NCBI GenBank assembly: GCA_900548895.1
Contig: URLZ01000042.1
Location: 1 to 20,006 of the forward strand
DNA length: 20,006 nucleotides
Direction of reading: 5' to 3'
Source of the DNA: an uncultured Akkermansia sp.
GTDB taxonomy: Bacteria; Verrucomicrobiota; Verrucomicrobiia; Verrucomicrobiales; Akkermansiaceae
A program made the position numbers and the translations under genes. How positions within the stretch are numbered: the stretch's first letter is position 1; every line of letters begins with the position of its first letter. The notes under the pieces were generated by a model that saw nothing but the letters and a program-made list of their open reading frames with translations, did no database searches and was not told the origin of the DNA. Below, in pieces: positions 1 through 8,953 of this stretch.

Positions 1-115
1 GCCTGCGCGTTTCCCGGTGCCTGAGCCTCGACCGCGCGGAGACCGACCGCGCGGCGCGGACGGAATACGGGTGTTGTGCGCATGTTTCACGCGGAAAGCC
101 GCACGGGATTTGGGC

Positions 116-144
116 TTGCATTTTGAGTCATTGTTCATTACAAT
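116..144 (+). promoter_or_regulatory. Sigma70-type promoter of the TPR-holA-mnmG operon
   Basis: The -35 element TTGCAT (116-121) and the -10 element TACAAT (139-144) are separated by exactly 17 bp. The predicted transcript start near 151 gives a leader of about 20 nt before the ATG at 172. The leader has no Shine-Dalgarno sequence. Bases 1-115 show no supportable gene, only GC-rich sequence with a repeated ACCGCGCGG. Confidence 0.6.
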
Positions 145-171
145 TTCCGCCACTCCATACCCTCCGCCGCC

Positions 172-2649
172 ATGTCCCTTCCCCTCCTGCGCCACAGCCT
201 GCTGATCACAGCCCTGATGCTAGCGGGCACCGCGGCGGACCTGCGGGCCCAGAGCAGCGTGCGCGCCTCGGGCTCGGGCAGCGCCTCGCAGGGCGCGAAC
301 ACCCGTTCGGTGCAGCAGCGCGGCAGCCGCGAGCTGCGCGAAGACCCCGGCCAGCTCTACCTCACCGCCTACCGCCTCTGCCGCGAATCCGAGAACCTCG
401 CCGCGCGCAAGAGCTACAACAACGCCCTGCTCAAGGGGCGTCAGGCCGAGAAAGTGCTCGCCCGCATCGTGCGCGACCACCCCGACTGGAAGCCGAACCT
501 CGTCGCCGCCCGCCGCAAACTCCTCGCCGACAACATGGAGCTCTACCGCACGCGCTCGCGCGAAGCCCGCGTGCCCACCGGCCGCGAACCCGGCAGCCCC
601 ATCGCCACCGACGTGCCGCTTGACGACCGCGTGCCGACGATGATCGACAGCAACTACCGCCCCATCGAGCTGCCGGACTACGACAGCACCGACAAGCGCC
701 TCTACAACGCCCTCGCGCGCGCTCAGGAAGAGTGCCGCCGCATGGCCGTCGCCTACAAAGAGCTCAGCAGCAAATACGACGAAGTCCAGAAGCGCCTCAA
801 CACCAGCGAGGTCGAAGGCCAGATGTACAAGAGTCGCTACGACGCCCTCCAGAAGCAGATCGCCTCAGAGCGCGAAGCCGGCAACCGCGTCGTCGACTCC
901 CTCTCCCGCCAGCTCGCCGACATGGAGGCCATGTATCAGGCCTCGGAGCAGGCGCGCCGCGAGGCCGAAGCCCGCGTCGCCGAGCTCGAGCAGGAGCTCA
1001 CCGACACCCGCGAACAGCTCGCCCGCGTCACGCAGGAGCGCGACGCCCTGCGCGCGGAGAACGAACAGCTGCGCGCCATCGTCGAGCTCAACAGCCCGGA
1101 GAAAACCAAGGCCCTGCTCGACCAGAACCTCACGCTCGCCGAGCAGCTCAAGCGCGCCGAGCAGCACGTCGCCGAGCTTGAAGCCCAGATCGGCAGCTCG
1201 GCGGACCAGAACACCGTGCTCTCGCGCCAGCTCGACACCGCCCGCGCCGAGGCCGACCGCATACGCGACGAAATGAGCGCCCTCTACGAAGAGAACATGG
1301 GCTACCGCCGCCGCGTCTCCGACCTCACCGACCGCCTCAACGCCCTCGAAGCCGACCTCAACGAGCAGGCGAAGAAACCCGTGGCAGACCCCGCCCTCGC
1401 CGAAGAGAACCGCCTGCTGCGCGAAGTCATCGAAAAGCAGCGCCGCACCCTCTCCATGCAGAACCAGGGCCTCCAGCTGCTCATGGACACCTACCGCAAG
1501 ATGAAGGAGCAGCGGCCCGAAGTCGTCGAAGCCATGCAGAAGCTCGAAGACGAGAGCAACCCCGGCCTCTCCGATGCCGACCGCCGCCTCCTCGAAGCCG
1601 TCAAAGCCGGCCGCGACGGCGGCGACGCCGTGCGCGAAGGCCTGCAGGCCGAAACCCTGGCCGACCTCGCCGCCAAAGCCTTCACCAAGGGCCGCTTCAC
1701 CGCCGCCGAGCAGATGTACCGCACCCTCTACGACCTGCAGCCCGACCACGTCGCCGGCCTCGTCAACCTCGGCACCATCCTGCTCTACCGCAACAAGTGC
1801 GAAGAAGCCGTCAGCTATCTGGAGAAAGCCACGCGCCTCGCGCCCGACCTCGCCATCGCCGCCTTCCAGTCCGGCGTCGCCTACTACCGCCTCGACCGCA
1901 TGGAAGAAGCGCGCGTCATGTTCCGCCGCACCATCGAGCTCGACCCCGCCAACGCCGAAGCCTTCTTCTACCTCGCCAACATCGAGGGCATCACCAACGG
2001 CGCAGAGACCGCCCTCAAGTATTACGCCGCCGCCGTCAAACTGCGCCCCGACCTCGGTGACGCCCACTACAACATGGCGCGCCTGTATGCCGAAATGAAC
2101 CGCATCCCCGACGCCGCGCGCGCCTACGACCGCGCCGTGCGCAACGGCGCCCTGCCTGACCCCGAGTTCGAGAACTACCTGCGCTCGCACCCCGACACCG
2201 CCAAGGCCCCCGGCGCCGACCTCGTCGAAGCCGTCAAGCCCGAAGAGGAAGCCGCCCGCCTGCGCGAGCAGGATCCCGAATTCTCCCGCCTGCTCGAAGA
2301 GCACAGCCGCGGCGCCGAAACGCCCGCCGACAGCAGCGCCGAGCCCCCCGCCGACGGGGCGGCCACGCCGAGCGAGGGCGCTGAAAGCAGCGCCGAGGGC
2401 AGCGCGCCTGAAGGCGGAACACCCTCAGGCGACGGCAGCGGCGAAGGCGGCCTGAGCTCGCGCGGCTACGCGCCCTCCCCCGCCGGGAGAAGCCACGAGA
2501 CCGACCCCTCGCTCTTCCGCAGCAAGACCACCACCATCCGCACCAAGGGCAAGCGCAAGACCATCAAACTGCGCATGAAACTCCCGGCCCCGCCGCGCCT
2601 GCGCGACAGCAAGACCGGCGAATACATCGACGCCAAGCAGAGCAAGTAA
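172..2649 (+). CDS. Exported coiled-coil and TPR-repeat protein
   Basis: 825 aa. An N-terminal Sec signal peptide (hydrophobic core LLITALMLAGTAA, residues about 9-23) suggests export to the periplasm or outer membrane. Residues about 180-455 are a long Glu/Arg/Ala/Leu-rich heptad region typical of a coiled coil. Residues about 493-672 hold about five tetratricopeptide repeats, with typical pieces such as AFFYLANIEGI and AHYNMARLYAEM. Residues about 690-770 are an acidic, Ser/Gly/Glu-rich disordered linker, followed by a strongly basic tail (TIRTKGKRKTIKLRMKLP). TPRs mediate protein-protein contact, so a scaffold role is plausible, but I do not recognise a named family. It is the first gene of the operon. 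Its TAA overlaps the holA ATG by one base (TAATG), so the two are probably translationally coupled. The start at 172 fits the signal peptide and the promoter just upstream. Confidence 0.9.
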   Translation: MSLPLLRHSLLITALMLAGTAADLRAQSSVRASGSGSASQGANTRSVQQRGSRELREDPGQLYLTAYRLCRESENLAARKSYNNALLKGRQAEKVLARIVRDHPDWKPNLVAARRKLLADNMELYRTRSREARVPTGREPGSPIATDVPLDDRVPTMIDSNYRPIELPDYDSTDKRLYNALARAQEECRRMAVAYKELSSKYDEVQKRLNTSEVEGQMYKSRYDALQKQIASEREAGNRVVDSLSRQLADMEAMYQASEQARREAEARVAELEQELTDTREQLARVTQERDALRAENEQLRAIVELNSPEKTKALLDQNLTLAEQLKRAEQHVAELEAQIGSSADQNTVLSRQLDTARAEADRIRDEMSALYEENMGYRRRVSDLTDRLNALEADLNEQAKKPVADPALAEENRLLREVIEKQRRTLSMQNQGLQLLMDTYRKMKEQRPEVVEAMQKLEDESNPGLSDADRRLLEAVKAGRDGGDAVREGLQAETLADLAAKAFTKGRFTAAEQMYRTLYDLQPDHVAGLVNLGTILLYRNKCEEAVSYLEKATRLAPDLAIAAFQSGVAYYRLDRMEEARVMFRRTIELDPANAEAFFYLANIEGITNGAETALKYYAAAVKLRPDLGDAHYNMARLYAEMNRIPDAARAYDRAVRNGALPDPEFENYLRSHPDTAKAPGADLVEAVKPEEEAARLREQDPEFSRLLEEHSRGAETPADSSAEPPADGAATPSEGAESSAEGSAPEGGTPSGDGSGEGGLSSRGYAPSPAGRSHETDPSLFRSKTTTIRTKGKRKTIKLRMKLPAPPRLRDSKTGEYIDAKQSK

Positions 2650-3743
2650 TGGCCGAGAGCACCCGCAGCTACATCTTCTTCGGCAGCGACGAAGGCGCCG
2701 CCGCCGCCGCTGCCGCGCAGCAGTACGCCCAGCTGAGCGGAGACGGCGACGGCTGGGGCAACGAAACCATCGACGGCAGCGCCGCCACCGTCGACGAAGC
2801 CCTCGAAATCCTCTCGCGCACCATGTCGGGTCTGCAGATGATGAGCATGTTCGGCGGGCGCAAAGTCATCTGGCTCAAAGGCGCCAACTTCATGGGCGAC
2901 AGCCCGCAGGGCGCGCGCAGCGAAGACATCCAGCAAGCCCTCGACGACCTCGCCGACTGCCTCGGCAACCTGCCGCCCGACACCTGGTTCGTGCTCAACG
3001 CCACCGAAGTCGACAAGCGCCGCAGCTTCTTCCGTCGCCTCGGCACCGTCGCCGAATGCCGCGAATTCACCCGCATCGACATCAGCAAACCCGGCTGGGA
3101 ATCCGAGCTCGCCTCGCTGAGCGTGCGGCTCGCCAAAGAGCGCTCCCTGAGCTTTGAGAGCGACGCGCTCGACCTCTTCGTGCACCGCGTCAGCGAAAAC
3201 ACGCGCCAGATCACCAACGAACTCGACAAACTCGACGTCTACCTCGGCAGCGAGCGCCGCCGCATCACCCGCGACGACATCGAGCGCATGGTCGCCATCT
3301 CGCGCACCGGCGTCATCTTCGAAATCTCGCGCGCCATCGAGAGCAGCGACTGCCGCCGCGCCGTGCGCCTCGTCAACGAACAACTCAACCGCGGCGAGCA
3401 AGCCATCACCATCATGCGCGCCGCCATCGTCCCCACCGTGCGCAACCGCTTCACCGCCCGGCTGCTCATCGACACCTACGGCCTGAGCGCCGACAACTAC
3501 CGCAGCTTCGAAGCCGCCGTCAGCCGCCTGCCGCGCGAAGGCAAGCGCCTGCTGCCCCTCAAGAAAGACGGCAGCCCCAACAGCTACGCCCTCTTCAACG
3601 CCGCGCGCAGCTGCGGCAAACTCAAACTCGCCAAAGCCCGGCGCGACCTCAAAGCCTGCGCCGCCGCAGACCGCGCCCTCGTCTCCTCCGGCCTGGCCCC
3701 GCGCGACATCCTGCTCAAGCTCATCGCCATGCTCACCGCCTGA
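2649..3743 (+). CDS. holA: DNA polymerase III subunit delta
   Basis: 364 aa, the usual HolA length. The delta subunit is the clamp-loader wrench that opens the beta sliding clamp during chromosome replication in the cytoplasm. The N-terminus [15 protein letters not shown] matches the family's opening strand followed by a degenerate P-loop region. The middle contains the AAA+-like lid region, with [17 protein letters not shown] and [14 protein letters not shown]. The C-terminal helical collar includes [19 protein letters not shown] and [20 protein letters not shown], which is the typical HolA pattern of a paired-helix delta domain. The start overlaps the upstream stop by one base and no ribosome-binding site is seen, consistent with coupling. 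The mnmG ATG follows one base after its TGA. HolA is known in many genomes near translation or LPS assembly genes; the pairing with mnmG here is observed, not explained. Confidence 0.92.
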   Translation: MAESTRSYIFFGSDEGAAAAAAAQQYAQLSGDGDGWGNETIDGSAATVDEALEILSRTMSGLQMMSMFGGRKVIWLKGANFMGDSPQGARSEDIQQALDDLADCLGNLPPDTWFVLNATEVDKRRSFFRRLGTVAECREFTRIDISKPGWESELASLSVRLAKERSLSFESDALDLFVHRVSENTRQITNELDKLDVYLGSERRRITRDDIERMVAISRTGVIFEISRAIESSDCRRAVRLVNEQLNRGEQAITIMRAAIVPTVRNRFTARLLIDTYGLSADNYRSFEAAVSRLPREGKRLLPLKKDGSPNSYALFNAARSCGKLKLAKARRDLKACAAADRALVSSGLAPRDILLKLIAMLTA

Positions 3744-3744
3744 C

Positions 3745-5748
3745 ATGCCCTTCACCCATCCCGAGACCTTCGACGTGCTCGTCATCGGCGGCGGGCATGC
3801 CGGCATCGAAGCCGCCCTTGCCGCCGCGCGACTCGGCGGCAGCGTCGCCCTCATCACCCAAAACCTCGACACCATCGGGCAGATGAGCTGCAACCCCGCC
3901 ATCGGCGGCCTCGCCAAAGGACACATGGTGCGCGAAATCGACGCCCTCGGCGGCGCCATGGGCCTCAACACCGACGCCACCGCCCTGCAATTCCGCATGC
4001 TCAACGCCTCCAAAGGCCCCAGCGTGCGAGCCCCGCGCGCCCAGTGCGACAAACTCGCCTACCGCGCCCGCATGAAGTGGGTCCTCGAAACCGCCCCCGG
4101 CCTGCAACTCTTTCAGGGAGAAGTCAGCAACCTCTGCGCCGAGAACGGCCACATCACCGGCGCCACCACCACCTGGGGACAAAACTTCCGCGCGCGCAGC
4201 ATCGTGCTCTGCAGCGGCACCTTCATGCGCGGCCTGCTGCACATCGGCATGGACCACATCCCCGGCGGGCGCCTCGGCTGCGCCCCCAGCGGCATCTCCG
4301 CCAGCCTCGCGCAGCTCGGCTTCCCCCTGCGGCGCTTCAAGACCGGCACCTCCCCGCGCATCAAAGGCAGCACCATCGACTTCGCCGCCTGCGACACCCA
4401 GCCCGGCGACGAACCGCCCCCCCTCTTCAGCACCCTCTCGCGCAGCCGCCTGCACCGCGACAGCGAGCCCCACTGCACCCTCAACCCCCTCGCCGACCCC
4501 GACTTCGAGCTGCGGCAACTCCCCTGCGGCATCACCTGGACCCACAGCGGCACGCACGACATCATCCGCGCCAACCTCCGCTACAGCCCCCTCTTCGGCG
4601 GCGTCATCGAAGGCACCGGCCCGCGCTACTGCCCCAGCATCGAAGACAAAGTCGTGCGCTTCGCGGACAAAGACCGCCACCAAATCTTCATCGAACCCGA
4701 AGGCCGCAGCACCGACGAATACTACCTCAACGGCCTCTCCTCGAGCCTCCCCTACTTCGTCCAGCTCGACATCGTCCACAGCATCCCCGGCCTCGAGCAC
4801 GCCCAGCTCATCCGCCCCGGCTACGCCGTCGAATACGACTACGTGCCGCCCACCGAGCTGCACCCGACCCTCGAAACCAAGCGCATCGCCGGCCTCTACT
4901 TCGCCGGCCAGATCAACGGCACCAGCGGCTACGAAGAAGCCGCCGGCCAGGGCCTGCTCGCCGGCGCCAACGCCCTGCTCAAACTGCGCGGCGAAGAGCC
5001 CCTCATCCTGCGGCGCGACCAAGCCTACCTCGGCGTCATGATCGACGACCTCGTCACCCGCGGCACCGACGAACCCTACCGCATGTTCACCAGCCGCGCC
5101 GAAATGCGCCTGCTGCTGCGGCAGGACAACGCCGACCTGCGCCTCACCCCGCTCGGCGCCCGCCTCGGCCTCGTCGACGACGAGCGCGCCGCCGCCGCCT
5201 CCGCCCGCCGGCGCGCCCTCGACGACGCCCTCGCCCGCATCAAAGACATGCGCTGCGACGGCCTCAGCCTCGAGCGCTGGCTGCGCCGCCCCGACAACCA
5301 CTGGCAGAACCTCCCCGACGACCTGCGCCGCTGCATCCCCGACGACATCTGGGAACCCGCCGCCATCGAAATCTCCCACGCCGGCTACATCGAGCGCATG
5401 CGCGCCCAGGCCGAGCGCCTGCAGCGGCAGGAAAACCGCCGCATCCCCGCCGAGCTCGACTACGCCGCCATCCCCGCGATGAAAACCGAAGCGCGCCAGC
5501 GCCTCAGCCGCGTGCGCCCCGCCACCCTCGGCCAAGCCGCCCGCATCCCCGGCATCACCCCCGCCGACCTCGCCCTGCTGCTCGTGCACATCAAAGCCCA
5601 CGAAAGCCCCGCCGACGGCAGCCGCGCCCACCGCGCCGGCACCCACCCCGCCGCCGAGAGCCACCGCGCCGCCGAGAGCCACCGCGCCGCCGAGAGCCGA
5701 GACGAGCCCGGCGGAGGGAACGGCGGAGAACCCCCCGCGCAAGACTGA
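3745..5748 (+). CDS. mnmG: tRNA uridine-5-carboxymethylaminomethyl modification enzyme MnmG
   Basis: 667 aa. With MnmE, the FAD-dependent enzyme MnmG (GidA) installs carboxymethylaminomethyl groups at wobble U34 of certain tRNAs. The dinucleotide-binding motif [10 protein letters not shown] is at residues 15-24. The motif SCNPAIGG carries the conserved Cys49. The family signature [11 protein letters not shown] (about 292-302) carries the second conserved Cys296, and [13 protein letters not shown] is at about 391-403. The C-terminal helical domain includes [17 protein letters not shown] and the closing [17 protein letters not shown]. MnmG normally ends about here, so roughly 45 extra residues form a low-complexity tail with HRAAES repeats. 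The gene begins one base after the holA stop, so it belongs to the same operon. mnmE is not in the window. Confidence 0.97.
   Translation: MPFTHPETFDVLVIGGGHAGIEAALAAARLGGSVALITQNLDTIGQMSCNPAIGGLAKGHMVREIDALGGAMGLNTDATALQFRMLNASKGPSVRAPRAQCDKLAYRARMKWVLETAPGLQLFQGEVSNLCAENGHITGATTTWGQNFRARSIVLCSGTFMRGLLHIGMDHIPGGRLGCAPSGISASLAQLGFPLRRFKTGTSPRIKGSTIDFAACDTQPGDEPPPLFSTLSRSRLHRDSEPHCTLNPLADPDFELRQLPCGITWTHSGTHDIIRANLRYSPLFGGVIEGTGPRYCPSIEDKVVRFADKDRHQIFIEPEGRSTDEYYLNGLSSSLPYFVQLDIVHSIPGLEHAQLIRPGYAVEYDYVPPTELHPTLETKRIAGLYFAGQINGTSGYEEAAGQGLLAGANALLKLRGEEPLILRRDQAYLGVMIDDLVTRGTDEPYRMFTSRAEMRLLLRQDNADLRLTPLGARLGLVDDERAAAASARRRALDDALARIKDMRCDGLSLERWLRRPDNHWQNLPDDLRRCIPDDIWEPAAIEISHAGYIERMRAQAERLQRQENRRIPAELDYAAIPAMKTEARQRLSRVRPATLGQAARIPGITPADLALLLVHIKAHESPADGSRAHRAGTHPAAESHRAAESHRAAESRDEPGGGNGGEPPAQD
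5650..5697 (+). repeat. 18-bp in-frame tandem repeat in the mnmG tail
   Basis: About 2.7 copies of an 18-bp unit encode (HR)[16 protein letters not shown]. The unit length is a multiple of three, so copy-number change would leave the frame intact. It lies beyond the conserved MnmG domain. Confidence 0.85.
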
Positions 5749-5772
5749 CCACCTTCCCCCGCAACCAGCGCC

Positions 5773-6066
5773 ATGAGCTTCCTGAAAAACCTCGCCGCCC
5801 TCGCCATCAGCAAACAAGTCACCGACACCCTGCGCCGCAACTGCCCCGCCGACCTCAGCGCCGCGCTCGAGCAGCTCCTGAGCGACCAAGACGCCGTCGC
5901 CGCCATCCGCGACTTCATCGCCGCGCAGCTCAAAACCCCCGACAACATCACCCGCGACGCCCTCCTCGGCCTCGCCCTGCCCGACAGCGCCCGGCGCCTG
6001 CTCAGCGACAGCCCCGCCCTCCTCGACTACCTCGTCGACACCGCCCGCGCCAAGATCCGCGGCTGA
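5773..6066 (+). CDS. Small hypothetical protein, possibly operon-linked to mnmG
   Basis: 97 aa, begins MSFLKNLAALAISKQVTDTL. It appears all-helical and soluble, with several Leu/Ala-rich amphipathic helices and no signal peptide, membrane segment or cysteine cluster (one Cys at about residue 24). It starts 24 bp after the mnmG stop on the same strand and shares the C-ending codon use of its neighbours, which supports it being a real gene. No ribosome-binding site is seen upstream, as for the other genes here. I do not recognise the family and give no function. It is followed by about 150 bp of C-rich sequence before the rpsB promoter; no clear rho-independent terminator was found there. Confidence 0.65.
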   Translation: MSFLKNLAALAISKQVTDTLRRNCPADLSAALEQLLSDQDAVAAIRDFIAAQLKTPDNITRDALLGLALPDSARRLLSDSPALLDYLVDTARAKIRG

Positions 6067-6217
6067 CGCAGCGCCCCCGCCGCCCGCGCAGCATCCACCC
6101 GCGACTTCCCCGCAGCGGGCGCGGCAGCCCGCACCCCCTCCCACCGGCTGCCGCCTCCGCAGGCTCTCCCCGCGCCTCTCGGCGCGGAACATTTTTCCGT
6201 CGGCAAGCTGATTTTGA

Positions 6218-6246
6218 TTGACAATACAGCGCTTGCGGCGTATCCT
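6218..6246 (+). promoter_or_regulatory. Promoter of rpsB-tsf
   Basis: Consensus -35 TTGACA (6218-6223), 17-bp spacer, -10 TATCCT (6241-6246). The expected start near 6253 leaves a leader of about 108 nt before the rpsB ATG. It is one of the best promoter matches in the window, as expected for a ribosomal protein operon. Confidence 0.75.
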
Positions 6247-6252
6247 GTGCGT

Positions 6253-6360
6253 CCCCGCTGATGCTGCCATACCAACAACGGAAGGCTGGGGGCTCAAGCG
6301 CAGCACCTTCCGCAACCCGCGCCTCCTGCCTCAAGGTCGCGCACAACACACACAAACACA
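6253..6360 (+). promoter_or_regulatory. Structured 5' leader of rpsB, possible autoregulatory site
   Basis: A hairpin pairs GGAAGG (6280-6285) with CCTTCC (6306-6311), with further CTG/CAG pairing inside. It sits in the middle of the untranslated leader and is followed by an unstructured A/C-rich stretch up to the ATG, with no Shine-Dalgarno sequence. In enterobacteria, S2 represses its own rpsB-tsf mRNA through a leader structure. Whether this unrelated leader does the same is inference. Confidence 0.35.
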
Positions 6361-7047
6361 ATGATCGACGAACTCATCACCAAGATGGTGGAAGCCGGCG
6401 TGCACTTCGGTCACCAGACCCGCAAGTGGCACCCCAACATGAAGAAGTACATCCTCACCCAGAAGAACGGCATCCACATCATCAACCTCGAAGAGACCGA
6501 AAAGTGCCTTGACGCCGCCTGCGCCTTCCTCAGCGACATGGCCGCCAAGAACAAGAAGATCCTCTTCGTCGGTTGCAAGCGCCAGGCGCAGGAAGCCGTC
6601 CGTGAAGCTGCCGAAGCCACGGGCCAGTACTACGTCAACTTCCGTTGGCTGGGCGGCATGCTCACCAACATGGCCACCATCAAGAAGAGCATCGCCCGCC
6701 TCGACTACCTCGAGAACCTCGACAAGCAGCCCGAATACAAGAGCATGTCGAAGAAAGAGCTTGCCGCCCTCTCCCGCGAGCGCGAGAAGCTCCTGCGCAA
6801 CCTTCAGGGCATCCGCAACATGGGCGGCGCCCCCGACGTCATGATCGCCATCGGTGCTGATCACGAAGACATCGCCATCCGCGAAGCCCACATCCTCGGC
6901 ATCCCCGTCATCGTCCTCACCGACTCGAACGCCGATCCCGACAGCGTCGACTTCCCCATCCCGGGCAACGACGACGCCGTGCGCTCCATCCGCCTCATCC
7001 TCTCCGTGCTCGTCGACGCCATCAACAAGGCCCGCGTCGCCGCCTGA
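6361..7047 (+). CDS. rpsB: 30S ribosomal protein S2
   Basis: 228 aa, slightly shorter than the usual 235-260 aa of bacterial S2. S2 joins the 30S subunit late and is needed for S1 docking and initiation. The N-terminus MIDELITKMVEAGVHFGHQTRKWHP is truncated here to its key part, EAGVHFGHQTRKWHP, the family hallmark. Further S2 motifs are the helical hairpin around residues 95-150, GGAPDVMIAIGADHEDIAI, and the closing TDSNADPDSVDFPIPGNDDA. The start is chosen because the conserved core begins within ten residues. It is the first gene of an operon with tsf 36 bp downstream, the order found in most bacteria. It has an A/C-rich leader in place of a ribosome-binding site. Confidence 0.98.
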   Translation: MIDELITKMVEAGVHFGHQTRKWHPNMKKYILTQKNGIHIINLEETEKCLDAACAFLSDMAAKNKKILFVGCKRQAQEAVREAAEATGQYYVNFRWLGGMLTNMATIKKSIARLDYLENLDKQPEYKSMSKKELAALSREREKLLRNLQGIRNMGGAPDVMIAIGADHEDIAIREAHILGIPVIVLTDSNADPDSVDFPIPGNDDAVRSIRLILSVLVDAINKARVAA

Positions 7048-7083
7048 GCCTGACAAACCGCAACGAACATCACACCAGAGACA

Positions 7084-7950
7084 ATGGCTGAAATCACCGC
7101 TGCAATGGTCAAAGAGCTGCGCGCCCGCACGGACGCCGGCATGATGGACTGCAAGAAGGCCCTCGTCGAATGCGACGGCAACATGGAAGAGGCCGTCAAG
7201 TACCTCCGCGAGAAGGGCATCGCCAAGGCCGCCAAGAAGGCCGACCGCGACGCCAAGGAAGGCGCCGTCGCCACCATCGTGGAAGGCAACGACGGCATCA
7301 TCTACGAGATCAACTGCGAGACCGACTTCTGCTCCAAGGGCGACAAGTTCAAGAACCTCGTCGCTGAGATCGGTCAGGCCCTCAAGGCCTCGGCCGCCCG
7401 CAGCCTCGAAGAGGCCCTCAACGTCGCCATCGGCGGCACGCCCGTCGAGAAATACCTCGCCGAGCAGTGCGCCTCCATCGGCGAGAACATGAAGTTCCGC
7501 AAATACAGCCGCTTCACCCGCCAGGGCGAGGGCTGCATCGTCTCCTACATCCACATGGGCGGCAAGGTCGGCGTCCTGCTCGAAGTCACCTGCGAGAAGC
7601 CCGAGACGGCCAACTCCGAGGCCTTCCAGACCCTGTGCAAGGACCTCACCCTGCACATCGCCGCCTGCGCCCCGAAGAGCGTCGACTCCAGCTCCCTCGA
7701 CCCGGCCTTCATCGCCGGTGAGCAAGAGATCGCCAAGGCCCAGCTCATCGCCGAGGGCAAGCCCGAGGCCCTGCTCGAGAAGATCCTGCCCGGCAAGCTC
7801 AAGGCCCTCTACAAGCAGAGCTGCCTCATGGAACAGGAGTTCGTCAAGGACGGCTCCATGACCGTGGCCCAGCTCGTTGACAAGGTCGGCAAGGAGCTCG
7901 GCGACAAGATCAAGGTCGTCGCCTTCGAGCGCTTCCAGCTCGGCGCCTGA
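7084..7950 (+). CDS. tsf: Translation elongation factor Ts
   Basis: 288 aa, normal length for EF-Ts, the guanine nucleotide exchange factor that recycles EF-Tu from GDP to GTP in the cytoplasm. The N-terminal UBA-like domain shows VKELRARTDAGMMDCKKAL (first EF-Ts signature). The second signature region is near INCETDFCSKGDKF (residues about 77-90), and EGCIVSYIHMGGKVGVLLEV marks the core dimerisation domain. The C-terminal part has the usual SCLMEQEFVKDGSMTV motif. It starts 36 bp after rpsB with no promoter between, so it is co-transcribed. The stop codon lies in a 9-bp tandem repeat that supplies two further in-frame stops. Confidence 0.98.
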   Translation: MAEITAAMVKELRARTDAGMMDCKKALVECDGNMEEAVKYLREKGIAKAAKKADRDAKEGAVATIVEGNDGIIYEINCETDFCSKGDKFKNLVAEIGQALKASAARSLEEALNVAIGGTPVEKYLAEQCASIGENMKFRKYSRFTRQGEGCIVSYIHMGGKVGVLLEVTCEKPETANSEAFQTLCKDLTLHIAACAPKSVDSSSLDPAFIAGEQEIAKAQLIAEGKPEALLEKILPGKLKALYKQSCLMEQEFVKDGSMTVAQLVDKVGKELGDKIKVVAFERFQLGA

Positions 7951-7968
7951 GGCGCCTGAAGCGCCTAG
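7942..7968 (+). repeat. 9-bp tandem repeat giving three in-frame stop codons
   Basis: Three adjacent 9-mers, GGCGCCTGA, GGCGCCTGA and AGCGCCTAG, cover the end of tsf. Each carries a stop codon in the tsf frame (7948-7950, 7957-7959, 7966-7968). Confidence 0.85.
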
Positions 7969-7998
7969 GCTCAAGAAGCCCGCAAACCATCATCACCC

Positions 7999-8034
7999 GG
8001 CACCCCGCTGCAAGGCAGCGGGGTGCCTTTTTTT
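7999..8034 (+). terminator. Rho-independent terminator of rpsB-tsf
   Basis: A perfect 13-bp stem (7999-8011 with 8015-8027), 3-nt AAG loop and seven T residues (8028-8034). It differs at only one base in 25 from the terminator at 8954-8988. Confidence 0.95.
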
Positions 8035-8197
8035 GTGCCGCCGGGCGCGATTGTGTCGTGCGCCCGGCGCGAGCCTCACCCCCATCCGCCTCATTGCGGA
8101 GAGCTGCGTTGCCTCGTCCGCAAAGACTTCACTCCGCCCATCGGCCGGCTTGTTGCCTCTGAAGCCGAATGCCTTTTCAACTACCTGATAAAAATGC

Positions 8198-8227
8198 TTG
8201 ACAATACCGTATAGAGACATGTAGTAT
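8198..8227 (+). promoter_or_regulatory. Promoter of the exported 191-aa protein
   Basis: -35 TTGACA (8198-8203), 18-bp spacer, -10 TAGTAT (8222-8227). The expected leader is about 54 nt, without a Shine-Dalgarno sequence. Confidence 0.6.
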
Positions 8228-8287
8228 CAGCATAAAGTGCATCCGTAGTGGATCGCGCTCCACAACACTCATCATAACTAACACATC

Positions 8288-8863
8288 ATGAAAAACATCC
8301 TTGTGGCATCGGCGTTGGCGTGCACATGCATGAGTGCCGGCTATGCCGCACCCATGCTTGACTCCCGAGAAGCAGCCGTGATCAACGATCTCAACAAAAA
8401 ACTCCGAGAGAAAGATGAACAGATTGTCACTCTGCTCACGAACTTGAGGCGAGTCGAGTCCAACATCACGTTCCTCACGGCAAAAACCTTTGAGAACATG
8501 CGCAGCTACGCCATCGTGAAGTCGGACAACGACGCGCTGATCTATTTGAATGCCGTTGAAGAGATGGTCAACGCACTCAACAGGTCGTCTGATCTTTTGG
8601 AATTGGTGGTGGACAGGGGCTCAGCCGATGTCGTCGCGGCGCAACTCACACGGGTTGCCGGCGAATTGCGCGTCGCATGCATGGAGGCTGCGAGGCTTGA
8701 GAAAGAATATCCCGACGCAAGCCGTCAGATCTCCGGGCTCATCCACCCCATCGTGGAGGCCTCCTCGCAGCGTCTCATTGAAGCCTTGCAGAAAGTCGGC
8801 GAGAAGCAGCTCTACAACTCGGTCGCTCTCAAGACGGCCATCGGAAGCATGGTCCTGAAATAA
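8288..8863 (+). CDS. Exported helical protein of unknown function
   Basis: 191 aa. A Sec signal peptide (MKNILVASALACTCMSAGYA, likely cut near residue 20) sends it to the periplasm. The signal contains two cysteines but no canonical lipobox, so I do not call it a lipoprotein. The mature part looks entirely alpha-helical: a charged heptad-like segment (INDLNKKLREKDEQIVTLL, residues about 31-50) and several Glu/Leu/Ala-rich helices down to the C-terminus. It has its own promoter and terminator, so it is a single-gene unit. Codon use is less extreme than in the upstream operons. I do not recognise the family. A coiled-coil periplasmic adaptor or a small chaperone-like protein would fit the composition, but nothing shows it. 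Confidence 0.85.
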   Translation: MKNILVASALACTCMSAGYAAPMLDSREAAVINDLNKKLREKDEQIVTLLTNLRRVESNITFLTAKTFENMRSYAIVKSDNDALIYLNAVEEMVNALNRSSDLLELVVDRGSADVVAAQLTRVAGELRVACMEAARLEKEYPDASRQISGLIHPIVEASSQRLIEALQKVGEKQLYNSVALKTAIGSMVLK

Positions 8864-8953
8864 GCCTGCGAGAGAATCCTTCGGCAAGAGGCACGCCACC
8901 TGAAGCCCCTCAGCTCCCGGAAGCCGGCACCCATCACTCGGCACCCATCCCGC

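Larger units (their letters stand above)
7951..8287. other. Intergenic region after tsf
   Basis: It holds the extra tsf stops, the terminator, a second perfect 10-bp hairpin (CGCCGGGCGC at 8039-8048 with GCGCCCGGCG at 8060-8069) without a T tract, then about 120 bp in which I see nothing, and the promoter of the next gene. No gene is supported. Confidence 0.7.

Noticed and set aside
865..2304. Long - strand open frame opposite the TPR protein
   Set aside because: It encodes a Gly/Val/Ala/Phe/Glu-rich peptide without domains. This is the usual antisense by-product of GC-rich, C-ending codon use, and the + strand encodes recognisable TPRs.
4044..6221. 725-codon + strand frame overlapping mnmG
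   Set aside because: Arg/Pro/His-rich translation of mnmG in another frame; no domain.
3733..6315. 860-codon - strand open frame opposite mnmG
   Set aside because: Low-complexity Gly/Ala/Val composition with no motif, whereas the + strand carries all MnmG signatures.
6331..7974. - strand frame opposite rpsB-tsf
   Set aside because: Antisense shadow of two universally conserved genes.
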